A DNA stretch of 64,000 nt, taken from Bog-950 sp044228435. Lineage in GTDB: Bacteria; Bacteroidota; Bacteroidia; Chitinophagales; LD1. Both the position numbers and the translations under genes were made by a program. Shown in pieces: positions 50,294-57,855 of this stretch. Positions within the stretch are counted from its first letter, which is position 1, and each line of letters opens with the position of its first letter. The notes under the pieces are model-generated. The model did not search any database, had not been told where the DNA came from, and saw only the letters and a list, made by a program, of their open reading frames with translations. Location of the stretch: contig JBGAUW010000012.1 of the NCBI GenBank assembly GCA_044228435.1, positions 81,092-145,091 of the forward strand, given 5' to 3'.

Positions 50294-52921
50294 TTACTTC
50301 GTAGAAAACTCCAACCGGTAATTAAATAAAGGTAACAGGCCCTGCTGATAAAGATATTTAATACTCTTCGTTTTCTCTTCGTAGTATTGGCTTTGTATGT
50401 TTTGGTAGTTGGTAACATTTTGAATGTCGAGCATAAGCGTGTGCGTTGTTTTTTTGTAGTTTACCTTATAGCTAACCCCAAAATCGAAGCGGAAGTAAAG
50501 TGGTGACCGTGCCTGGTTAATACGTCTTACATCTTCAACATATTGGTTTTGCGCTATTGATTGGACTTCATCTAACGGTGTATAGCGGTTGCCGCCCATT
50601 ATTAAAATTTTTGCGTTAAGGCCTATAACGCTGGCCTTGTTTTTACCTATCCTAAATTCTTTACCGCCCATAAAATTAGCGGTGTAGTTTCTGTTGTAAG
50701 GTGTGCCGTAGGTTTTGCCACCAAGGGTTTTATAAGTGCTGTTAAAAAATGAACCGGTAACCAGAAAGTAATAGTTCTTCGAAAAGAACTTTTGTACCGT
50801 AATGTCAAGGCCGTAGTTAATACCAGTGCCTTTGCTTACAAACTGCACATTATTGGCGCCAAACAGGTACGAAAAATTAGTGGCGTTCATTAGCCCTATG
50901 GCACTATTGGGGTTGGCGTCTATACCCTGATGGAACAGGTATTGAAAATAGGCCTCGGCCTTAAATTGAAAATCTTTGAAAAAGGTTAAATCGTAACCCA
51001 GTACTACGTGGTAAGCTTTGGGCATTAATAAATTTTTGTTGGGCTCTACGGTAGTTCCACCTTCGGTTTTATAATTATAAAGCAGGGTCGAAAGGTCTTC
51101 GGGTTTAGAGTGAATGCCGCTGGCTAAGCCTATATTTTGGTTAGAGGCAATTTTGTAGCGCACAGCTGCGCGTGGTTCAATAGAGTAAGTATTGTTTAAG
51201 GCCAGGTAATTCAGGTGCAGGCCACCATCAAAAGTCCAGCGTTGGCCAATTAGTTGTTGCCACTGCGCATAAGCCTGTATTTGCTGGCTCCAGCCTTTGC
51301 CCGCGTAACGGGTATAAGTTATGTTGCTATCGGTATTGGTGTCGCGAAACTTATAATCGAAACCTATACTGGAAATAATAAGGCCGGTGCGCAAGGTGCT
51401 TCGGTCGGTTAGCTTTAAGTTATACAATTCGCTAACCCTTACATAATGATTTTTTATGGAGATATCGGCCGCCGGTATTTTTGTAAAAACAGAATCGTAA
51501 TACCAGTTGTATTGTTTTTCATTTCTGGCTTCGCCGGAGTATGAAACCGTTGACTGCAGGTAAGATTTTTTGGATAAGATAATTTTGTGCGAAATGCCAT
51601 AAGCTCCTTTTAAACCAACACTTTTAAATTCGCTGCGGTCGAAAAGAGTTTCCCACTTGGAAGTATCTTGCGTAACGCTGTGTTTAGACTGGCTTTTGCC
51701 CATAATACCCCATACCGAAAAGGTGCCCGCTTTTTTGGTGGGAACATTTACCTTAAAGCTTAAATCCTGGTAATCGGGTAAGGTGCCCTGCGCACTTTTT
51801 ATAAATTTCGACATTAGCCCCAGGGTAGAGTACCGGTAGTTTACAATGTAACTGGCCGCCGATTTTTTTGTAAAATAACCCTCCGTAGCAGCCTCTATAC
51901 CCAATACCCCAATCATAAACGAGTGCTCGCGTTTTTCGCTATTGCCACTGCGTAATTTTAAATCCATCACCCCTGCCGAGGCATTACCAATTTCGGCCGG
52001 AAAGGCCCCCGTGTAAAAATCGCAACTGGCCAGGGTGCTGCTGCTAAGCATGCTAATAGGCCCACCGGTAGAGCCTAGAGCGCTAAAGTGATTGGGGTTA
52101 ATAATTTCTACTCCTTCCATGCGGTATAGTACACCTTTGGGCGAATTGCCCCGTACTACCAACTCGTTATTCATATCGCCATTGCTGGCAACACCGGCAT
52201 AATTTAAAGCCACACGCGCAGGGTCGAAAGCTGCAGCAACAAAACGCTTTGTCTCTTCAACAGTTATAGAGGTGGCGCTAATTGTAGCCATCATATTCTG
52301 GGCCTCGCCACGAGTATTAGAAGAAACAGTTACCTCGCCTATTTTAATTCCCGCATCTTTCATGGGTGCGCTTATTACAAGTTCTTTTGCGCCATCTAAA
52401 ACTATATCGGGTATCAGTTTTTCGTTGTAACCTAAAAAAGTAATGCTTAAGCTTTTTCTGCCCAGCGGTACATCGGCAATTTTAAAGTTACCGCCGCTAT
52501 CGGTTACTGCGGCCAGCAGAGGGTCGGTATTCAGCACTTTTACTATGGCCCCCTCTAAAGGCCGTTGGGTGGTTTCGTCAATTACCTGCCCGCGTATGTT
52601 TTGTTTGGGGGCAGTTTTTTCTTTTGGCTTTGCCTTAAAAACTATTTGGTTATTTATAACCTCATAGCTTACTTCCAGCTTTTTAGCCAGCTCATCTATT
52701 ATTTGCTTAACCGGTTTATTATCGGCGTTAAGGCTTATTTTTTTGCTTAGCGGAAGTAAAGAAGGAGCATACGAGAAAGAAATGTTTTCCTTCTGCTGCA
52801 AGTCTTTCAGCACCTCTTCAGCGCTTTGGTTGTTATAGTGTACGCTTATTAGTTTGCCCTCAATCTGGCTGTAAGCCAGTTGCGTTATAAGCAAAAAAAT
52901 AGCTGCAAAAATGGGTTTCAT
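50294..52921 (-). CDS. TonB-dependent receptor with STN signalling domain
   Basis: Outer-membrane receptor of 875 residues. After the signal peptide (about 1-18) comes an STN domain (about 25-95), a carboxypeptidase-regulatory-like domain (108-190, GQVIDETTQRPLEGAIVKVL), a plug (about 205-320, with VVRGNSPKGVLYRMEGVEI) and a beta-barrel ending in the outer-membrane-type YRLEFSTK. STN domains touch the periplasmic part of FecR-type anti-sigma factors, and such a gene plus an ECF sigma gene lie just upstream in the same direction. No SusD-like lipoprotein is adjacent, so it is not a standard SusCD pair. The imported ligand is unknown; iron chelates, vitamin or glycan are possible. Confidence 0.93.
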   Translation of the reverse strand: MKPIFAAIFLLITQLAYSQIEGKLISVHYNNQSAEEVLKDLQQKENISFSYAPSLLPLSKKISLNADNKPVKQIIDELAKKLEVSYEVINNQIVFKAKPKEKTAPKQNIRGQVIDETTQRPLEGAIVKVLNTDPLLAAVTDSGGNFKIADVPLGRKSLSITFLGYNEKLIPDIVLDGAKELVISAPMKDAGIKIGEVTVSSNTRGEAQNMMATISATSITVEETKRFVAAAFDPARVALNYAGVASNGDMNNELVVRGNSPKGVLYRMEGVEIINPNHFSALGSTGGPISMLSSSTLASCDFYTGAFPAEIGNASAGVMDLKLRSGNSEKREHSFMIGVLGIEAATEGYFTKKSAASYIVNYRYSTLGLMSKFIKSAQGTLPDYQDLSFKVNVPTKKAGTFSVWGIMGKSQSKHSVTQDTSKWETLFDRSEFKSVGLKGAYGISHKIILSKKSYLQSTVSYSGEARNEKQYNWYYDSVFTKIPAADISIKNHYVRVSELYNLKLTDRSTLRTGLIISSIGFDYKFRDTNTDSNITYTRYAGKGWSQQIQAYAQWQQLIGQRWTFDGGLHLNYLALNNTYSIEPRAAVRYKIASNQNIGLASGIHSKPEDLSTLLYNYKTEGGTTVEPNKNLLMPKAYHVVLGYDLTFFKDFQFKAEAYFQYLFHQGIDANPNSAIGLMNATNFSYLFGANNVQFVSKGTGINYGLDITVQKFFSKNYYFLVTGSFFNSTYKTLGGKTYGTPYNRNYTANFMGGKEFRIGKNKASVIGLNAKILIMGGNRYTPLDEVQSIAQNQYVEDVRRINQARSPLYFRFDFGVSYKVNYKKTTHTLMLDIQNVTNYQNIQSQYYEEKTKSIKYLYQQGLLPLFNYRLEFSTK

Positions 52922-52958
52922 TTTTTTATATCATTTTAAAATTAAGAAATTGGATAGA

Positions 52959-53930
52959 CTACTTAATTGAAATACTATAGCCTTTTGTTTGCCTGGTAAT
53001 TTGGGTGCCGGTTGATGTTTCTAATATCCGGATTGCATCTTCAATACTGGCATGGTCAAACGTACCGGTAAACAGGATTTGTGCCGCATCACTGTTTACC
53101 TCAAAGCCGGTGTTATAGTACTTGCCAAGGGTTGCCGCCACATCGCTCAAACTATTTTTATCAAACACCAGTTTGTTGGTTTTCCAGGCCATAAAATTGG
53201 GGTCGCTGTTTTTTACCGAACTTAGCCGGTGAGTAGCCGCTTCAAAAACTCCTTTATCGCCGGGCATAAGATAAATTTTACTTTTATCGCCTGCCTCGCT
53301 TAGCGCTACTTCGCCGGTAGCAACGGTTACTTCTACGCGTTCTTCTTCCTTGATAGCACGCACATTAAACGAGGTGCCTATATCTTCGGTAATCGTATGG
53401 TTAGCCGTAATAATAAAGGGCTGTTTCTCGTTATGTACCACTTCAAAAAACGCCTCGCCCTGCAATTTTACCTCCCGCTTGTTGCCCTTAAACTTTTCGT
53501 CAAAAGTTATTTCGCTGTTCCTGTTTAACCAGGCCACCGATTTATCGGGCAACTCTACTTTTATTGGCTTATTGGCAGAAGCAATTGTTTTTAATTGCGG
53601 CTGGTTTAAAAAGGTATTAAATAAAAAGCCTGCACCCAGTATCAGCACAATGGCCGCTGCTATGCGCCATACCTGTTGCATAGGGCGCATTTTAACTACG
53701 CCACTTTGCTGCTCTGCATCAATTGCGCCTTTTAGTTTGTTCCAGGCGGCATCCGTATCGGCAACTACGGTGTGCTGCAAGGTTAAACCCCAGGCCTGCT
53801 GTGCTTTTTCGAAGGCATCGGCGTTTTCGCGCGCTTCGCCCAGCCACTTACTCAGCATAGCATCTTCCTGTTCCGAAATGTTTCCGGAAAGCTTTTTGGC
53901 AATCAATTCATCTGGTAACTCACTGTTCAT
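52959..53930 (-). CDS. FecR-family anti-sigma factor
   Basis: 323-residue membrane anti-sigma factor. The cytoplasmic N-terminal domain (about 1-85) with LSGNISEQEDAMLSKWL is followed by a membrane helix at about 88-106, a periplasmic FecR domain (about 115-215, LPDKSVAWLNRNSEITFDEKF and GEAFFEVVHN) and a C-terminal DUF4974 domain (about 245-323) that resembles an STN domain. It should hold the neighbouring ECF sigma factor inactive until the receptor signals. It lies between the sigma gene (25 bp upstream) and the receptor gene (37 bp downstream). Confidence 0.95.
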   Translation of the reverse strand: MNSELPDELIAKKLSGNISEQEDAMLSKWLGEARENADAFEKAQQAWGLTLQHTVVADTDAAWNKLKGAIDAEQQSGVVKMRPMQQVWRIAAAIVLILGAGFLFNTFLNQPQLKTIASANKPIKVELPDKSVAWLNRNSEITFDEKFKGNKREVKLQGEAFFEVVHNEKQPFIITANHTITEDIGTSFNVRAIKEEERVEVTVATGEVALSEAGDKSKIYLMPGDKGVFEAATHRLSSVKNSDPNFMAWKTNKLVFDKNSLSDVAATLGKYYNTGFEVNSDAAQILFTGTFDHASIEDAIRILETSTGTQITRQTKGYSISIK

Positions 53931-53955
53931 CGTTCGGCTTCTACTATACTGACAA

Positions 53956-54558
53956 TTAAAATGGCAGACACCCTACCGTAAATTCAAAGAATATTTTTAC
54001 CCCTGTTAAAAGCAGCAAGGGCAAGTAACTACGCAAGTGTCTTAAGGCATTGCTCATGTGCTTTTCTACTGTTTTTACCGATATCTCTAACTTCTCTGCT
54101 ATTTCCTTATAGCTCATCTCTTCAAAGCGGCTAAGCATAAATACGCCGCGGCTGCTATCGGGCATGGTAGCAATAGCCCTTTCTATTTTTTCACTTAGCT
54201 CTGTAGTAATTAACGAATTATCCGCGTGGCTGCCGGCTGTATCAATCTGCTCCGCAACTTCTTCAGTATGCTCTATCAGTTTGCGGTATTGCTGCTTATA
54301 TATGTTTATAGCATGGTTAACTACGGCGCGGTGCAAATAAGCAGGCAGGTTTTCATCGACCTTTATTTCATCTCGTTTTTGCCACAGCTTTAAAAACACA
54401 TCCTGCACTACATCTTCGGCCCGGGCTTTATCGTTTAGTATACGATAAGCACCCGCCACCAGGCCATTATACTGGCTACGGAATAAGTTTTCGAAAGAGG
54501 TGGTGTCTCTTAAAAGAAGGTTCAAGCAGTGTTTTGTATCTGCCAAATATAACAACAA
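53956..54558 (-). CDS. ECF sigma factor (FecI-like)
   Basis: 200-residue RNA polymerase sigma-70 factor of the ECF class. Region 2 reads LVAGAYRILNDKARAEDVVQDVFLKLWQ and region 4 reads SYKEIAEKLEISVKTVEKHMSNALRHLR. It heads the sigma / FecR / TonB receptor operon and probably transcribes it. The annotated start gives 20 residues before region 2; no better ATG lies downstream, but an alternative start close to TTSFENLFRSQY is possible. The terminator of the preceding T9SS gene ends right at its start codon. The last 20 residues are unusually hydrophobic (LLLLTGVKIFFEF). Confidence 0.93.
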   Translation of the reverse strand: MLLYLADTKHCLNLLLRDTTSFENLFRSQYNGLVAGAYRILNDKARAEDVVQDVFLKLWQKRDEIKVDENLPAYLHRAVVNHAINIYKQQYRKLIEHTEEVAEQIDTAGSHADNSLITTELSEKIERAIATMPDSSRGVFMLSRFEEMSYKEIAEKLEISVKTVEKHMSNALRHLRSYLPLLLLTGVKIFFEFTVGCLPF

Positions 54559-54592
54559 GACTTCCGAAGTTTATAAAACTTCGGAAGTCTTT
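54558..54592 (-). terminator. Terminator of the T9SS gene upstream of the sigma operon
   Basis: A perfect 15-bp stem AGACTTCCGAAGTTT / AAACTTCGGAAGTCT with an ATA loop, next to the stop of the gene at 54598 and touching the sigma factor start at 54558. Confidence 0.85.
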
Positions 54593-54597
54593 CTCTC

Positions 54598-55278
54598 TTA
54601 ATGATAGAACCTGAAAACCCTGCGCTGGTTATTGTTGTAAGTAACCTCAGCAAAGTAAAGGCCGGTATTCATTGGCGGTAAAGCGGTATTGCTTGTAGGA
54701 TTAAGCTTGTTTAAAATCTCGTTGCCAAGTACATCGTAAACGCGCAGTTGTTTAAGCTGAACGCCGTCATCTTTCAGCAATTGCAATTCATCATTAATAA
54801 GTATTAACCGTATCCTTTTGTCGCCCAATTCATCAATGCTATTGCCATTTGGAACTGTAACCGTAATATTAAAGCGCAAAGAATCTGCAATTATGTTTTG
54901 GCCAAAGGCTATTGGCCATATAACTACAACCGATGGTCCTGCCAGAAAGGCCGGGTTGGTAACGTGCGCTGTTAGTGTTTTTACAATAGAATCGAAGGGG
55001 TTAATAGTATCGTTTTTAACCTGGTAAGAAAACCCGGAACCGGTATTGGAGCCTGTGCCTAAAGTTCCGCCATTGGCATAATATCCAAAATCAACGGTAT
55101 CAATAAATGTTGCAGTATCATTATTAGTTACTGTTACGTTTATCACAAAACTTTGCCCGGTATCTATAGATGCCGGAGGTGCGGATGCCAACCCTAGCCG
55201 CAAGTTAATTTGTGCATTACCTAAGTGTGCCGTTAAAAGGCAGACTAGCAGGAACAATAGGTTTAGTGCCTTCTTCAT
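54598..55278 (-). CDS. Small T9SS-secreted protein, twin 1
   Basis: 226-residue secreted protein with a signal peptide (about 1-22, ending GNAQ), one beta-sandwich domain of the CARDB/DUF11-like adhesion kind (about 25-145, SIDTGQSFVINVTVTNNDTA and AGPSVVVIWPIA) and a T9SS sorting domain (about 150-226, RLILINDELQLL...LRVYDVLGNEIL...VFRFYH). It has a paralogue directly upstream with the same order and shared phrases (GPSVVVIWPIA, YDVLGKEILN versus YDVLGNEILN, YLAEITYN versus YFAEVTYN). Function unknown; its size suggests an accessory surface or matrix protein. Confidence 0.85.
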   Translation of the reverse strand: MKKALNLLFLLVCLLTAHLGNAQINLRLGLASAPPASIDTGQSFVINVTVTNNDTATFIDTVDFGYYANGGTLGTGSNTGSGFSYQVKNDTINPFDSIVKTLTAHVTNPAFLAGPSVVVIWPIAFGQNIIADSLRFNITVTVPNGNSIDELGDKRIRLILINDELQLLKDDGVQLKQLRVYDVLGNEILNKLNPTSNTALPPMNTGLYFAEVTYNNNQRRVFRFYH

Positions 55279-55318
55279 AGAGTGTGGTGTTTAGCTGTGA
55301 AAGTAGAATATCTTTTTA

Positions 55319-55360
55319 TTTATAAGTATAGGAACCGGTACCGGTTCCTATACTTATAAA
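55319..55360. terminator. Perfect 20-bp palindrome between the twin genes
   Basis: TTTATAAGTATAGGAACCGG and its exact reverse complement meet at a TA centre (GGTACC). Position after the stop at 55366 suggests a terminator, although no T run follows on the minus strand. Confidence 0.65.
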
Positions 55361-55365
55361 ATCTG

Positions 55366-56055
55366 TTACTCGTTATAAAACCTGAATACCATCCGCTTAT
55401 TATCGTTGTAAGTAATTTCGGCCAGGTAAATACCCGTATTCATTTGCGGTAAAGTTGTTCTGTCGCCCGGGTTTGTAATGTTTAAAATTTCTTTGCCCAA
55501 AATATCGTAAATTCTTACCCGCTTAAGCTGAATTTCGCCCTGTTTTTGAAGGTATAATTGGTCGTTCAGAATAAAGGCCCGTAGCTTTTTGGCATCTGCA
55601 TCATCAATTCCTGCCGGATCCTCTAAAATCCGGATATTGAAGCGCAGCGAATCTTTGGCTATAAGGCTGCCTGCTGTTGCAATGGGCCATATAACCACTA
55701 CCGAAGGACCTACTTTAAAAGCAGGCTGCGAAACATGGGCTATTAAAGCAACTGTGTCGGTAGCGTTCGAATCGATAGATGTGTTTATTGGCTGATATTC
55801 GAAACCGCTTGTGCTTGAAGAGCCAATATCAACACCTGAAGTATCTATAGTATAGGCAAGATCGATGATACCGATGAAGTTAGAGCCTTCATTAGTTAAG
55901 AAAATTTGAATATTAAAGGAGCTTCCTAATGCGGCGGTGTCGGGTGGTAACGCAAAAGCGCTATCCAGTTCTATGTGAAAAATGCTTTGGGCCGCAGCTT
56001 GCTGCAGAAAAAACGGGGCAATTAAAATGAGTAGCAGGTTTCTTACCTTTTTCAT
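55366..56055 (-). CDS. Small T9SS-secreted protein, twin 2
   Basis: 229-residue paralogue of the neighbouring gene. Signal peptide about 1-22 (AAAQ), beta-sandwich about 25-150 (GSSFNIQIFLTNEGSNFIGIIDLAY, GPSVVVIWPIATAG) and a T9SS sorting domain ending VFRFYNE. The pair is a recent tandem duplication, with more change in the N-terminal half than in the sorting domain. It is divergent from the 488-residue gene to the right, 82 bp away. Confidence 0.85.
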   Translation of the reverse strand: MKKVRNLLLILIAPFFLQQAAAQSIFHIELDSAFALPPDTAALGSSFNIQIFLTNEGSNFIGIIDLAYTIDTSGVDIGSSSTSGFEYQPINTSIDSNATDTVALIAHVSQPAFKVGPSVVVIWPIATAGSLIAKDSLRFNIRILEDPAGIDDADAKKLRAFILNDQLYLQKQGEIQLKRVRIYDILGKEILNITNPGDRTTLPQMNTGIYLAEITYNDNKRMVFRFYNE

Positions 56056-56137
56056 GCTATTAATATTTTAAAGTAAAGATATGTTTTAGGTGGCTATTGG
56101 TAAAAAATACTTACTTTTATTCTTACACGGATAAACT

Positions 56138-57604
56138 ATGGATATACTTAACCAGGTAGTAGAGAAACTAACAAAGGACGAGCTGCGTTTTTTTAAATTC
56201 TTTCAGGGGGCCAACCCCGGTAACGACCGCAAGGATTTGGTGCTGGTAGATTATGTGCGCAAGACCGGTACTAAATTTAACGAAGAAAAAATTATACGCA
56301 AGCTTAATTACAATACTGCCGATAAAAACAGTTATTACCGGTTAAAGAACCGGGTTATACAGGATATTGGCGATTCGCTGGCAGTACTGCATACCCATAA
56401 GAACGAGTTGTACGAGTTGCTGCATTACCTTACGCTCTATCATATCTATTATTCAAAAACACTTTTTAAGCCCTGCCTGTTTTATTTAAAAAAAGCAGAA
56501 CGGTTGGCTCGCGGCATAGAGAATTACGAGTTATTGGATATGGTGTATGCCAACTTTATTCGCTTATCGGCTGATTTGGTAGAGGTAAACCCCGAAGATT
56601 ACATTGCCCTGCGGGAAGAAAATGCCGGGCTGGTATCGCAGCTAAGGCAGTTGGATGATTTGCTGGCTACAGTAAGCTATCGCCTAAAGCTATCTCAAAA
56701 TTTTGGCGCTACCGATAAAAAACATTTAACCCAGTTGCAGCAGCGTGTAACGGCCATATCGAAGCAAACCACTTCGCACTTTGGGCGCACTTTGCAAATA
56801 AAGGTTTACCGCGCCCTTAGCCAGATTTTTTTACAACAACATAATTACATAGCACTTGAAAAGCTGGTAGAAGATAACTACAGGCAGTTTAATAATCAAA
56901 AATGGTTTGATAAGCAGAACCATGATTTGAAATTGCAAATGCTTACCTATTTTGCCAATGCGCTTTATAAAAACAAAAAGTATAAGGAGTCGCTGCAATA
57001 TACCGGTGTGCTGGGTAATGAAATAGAGGCCTTTGGTAAGTTGCACTACGATAGGTATCTGTTCTTTTTTTACAACCTTCAAATGTTGAATAACTCGGTG
57101 TTAAACCCCGTTAATGCTTTAAAAGTACTTGATGAATTTCAGAATGAGATACATGGTAAGCAGAATCACTACTACGATACCTTTATTTATTTGAACCGTG
57201 CGGGCCTTTTTTATGATACCGGCCGGTATAAAGATGCGCTAAAAAGCCTTGTAAAACTTTACCTGAGCGACAGCTACCGCAAAGCCGATAAAGTGTTTCG
57301 GTTTAAGGTAGAAATGAGCGAACTGATTGTTACCTGCGAGGCTGCAGACTTTGAAACCCTCCTTTACCGCATAAGCCAGGTTAAAAAAGATTATAAGGTG
57401 CTGGCTGCCAATAAAGCCTACCAGCGCGATTTCGCATTGTTAGAGTTATTGGAATTAATAGGCCAAACCGGTGGGCTTAAGGGCAACAACGAGGTGCAGA
57501 AAAAAATTAAGCAATTGCTTAAAATGAAGGTAGACGAAGCCACCGAGGAGTCAGAAATTATCAATTACGGAGGTTGGCTGTCCAAAAAAATGACCTCATT
57601 ATGA
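56138..57604 (+). CDS. Bacteroidota-specific helical (TPR-like) protein of unknown function
   Basis: 488-residue cytoplasmic protein with no signal peptide. Residues 1-90 form a conserved-looking module (ILNQVVEKLTKDELRFFKFFQ...IIRKLNYNTADKNSYYRLKNRVIQDIGDSL) similar to the N terminus of many unnamed Bacteroidota proteins that begin with (S/T)KxEKRYFKL. The rest is helical, with TPR-like pairs such as LHYLTLYHIYYSKTLFKPCLFYLKKAERLA and YLNRAGLFYDTGRYKDALKSL. Such proteins probably act as scaffolds; no enzymatic motif is visible. It stands alone, divergent from the twin T9SS genes. Confidence 0.83.
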   Translation: MDILNQVVEKLTKDELRFFKFFQGANPGNDRKDLVLVDYVRKTGTKFNEEKIIRKLNYNTADKNSYYRLKNRVIQDIGDSLAVLHTHKNELYELLHYLTLYHIYYSKTLFKPCLFYLKKAERLARGIENYELLDMVYANFIRLSADLVEVNPEDYIALREENAGLVSQLRQLDDLLATVSYRLKLSQNFGATDKKHLTQLQQRVTAISKQTTSHFGRTLQIKVYRALSQIFLQQHNYIALEKLVEDNYRQFNNQKWFDKQNHDLKLQMLTYFANALYKNKKYKESLQYTGVLGNEIEAFGKLHYDRYLFFFYNLQMLNNSVLNPVNALKVLDEFQNEIHGKQNHYYDTFIYLNRAGLFYDTGRYKDALKSLVKLYLSDSYRKADKVFRFKVEMSELIVTCEAADFETLLYRISQVKKDYKVLAANKAYQRDFALLELLELIGQTGGLKGNNEVQKKIKQLLKMKVDEATEESEIINYGGWLSKKMTSL

Positions 57605-57788
57605 TATTTTTGCGTGTAAGATTATTTGCCGTATTTAAATTTCTGGCACTTAATGCACCAAAGGAATTTTGGAAACAATAAACCTCTATGTAAGGCTATT
57701 GGGATACCCTCCCCCCGACGCTTTAGTCGGAGACATAGCACAGATATATTAAGTAGCTTTTGCCGCGTAAGAAATTTGCCAATCTGCC

Positions 57789-57819
57789 TTGTTTAAGGTT
57801 GTAATGGTGCGCACATTTG
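57789..57819 (+). promoter_or_regulatory. Promoter of the PKD-repeat T9SS gene
   Basis: TTG at 57789-57791 and CACATTTG at 57812-57819, 20 bp apart, fit the -33/-7 layout of Bacteroidota promoters. The start codon is 36 bp downstream. The gap 57605-57855 also contains a CGAC-GCTTTA-GTCG hairpin. Confidence 0.55.
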
Positions 57820-57855
57820 TATCGTTAATCAAAAAATCACTAAAACATAATTTCT

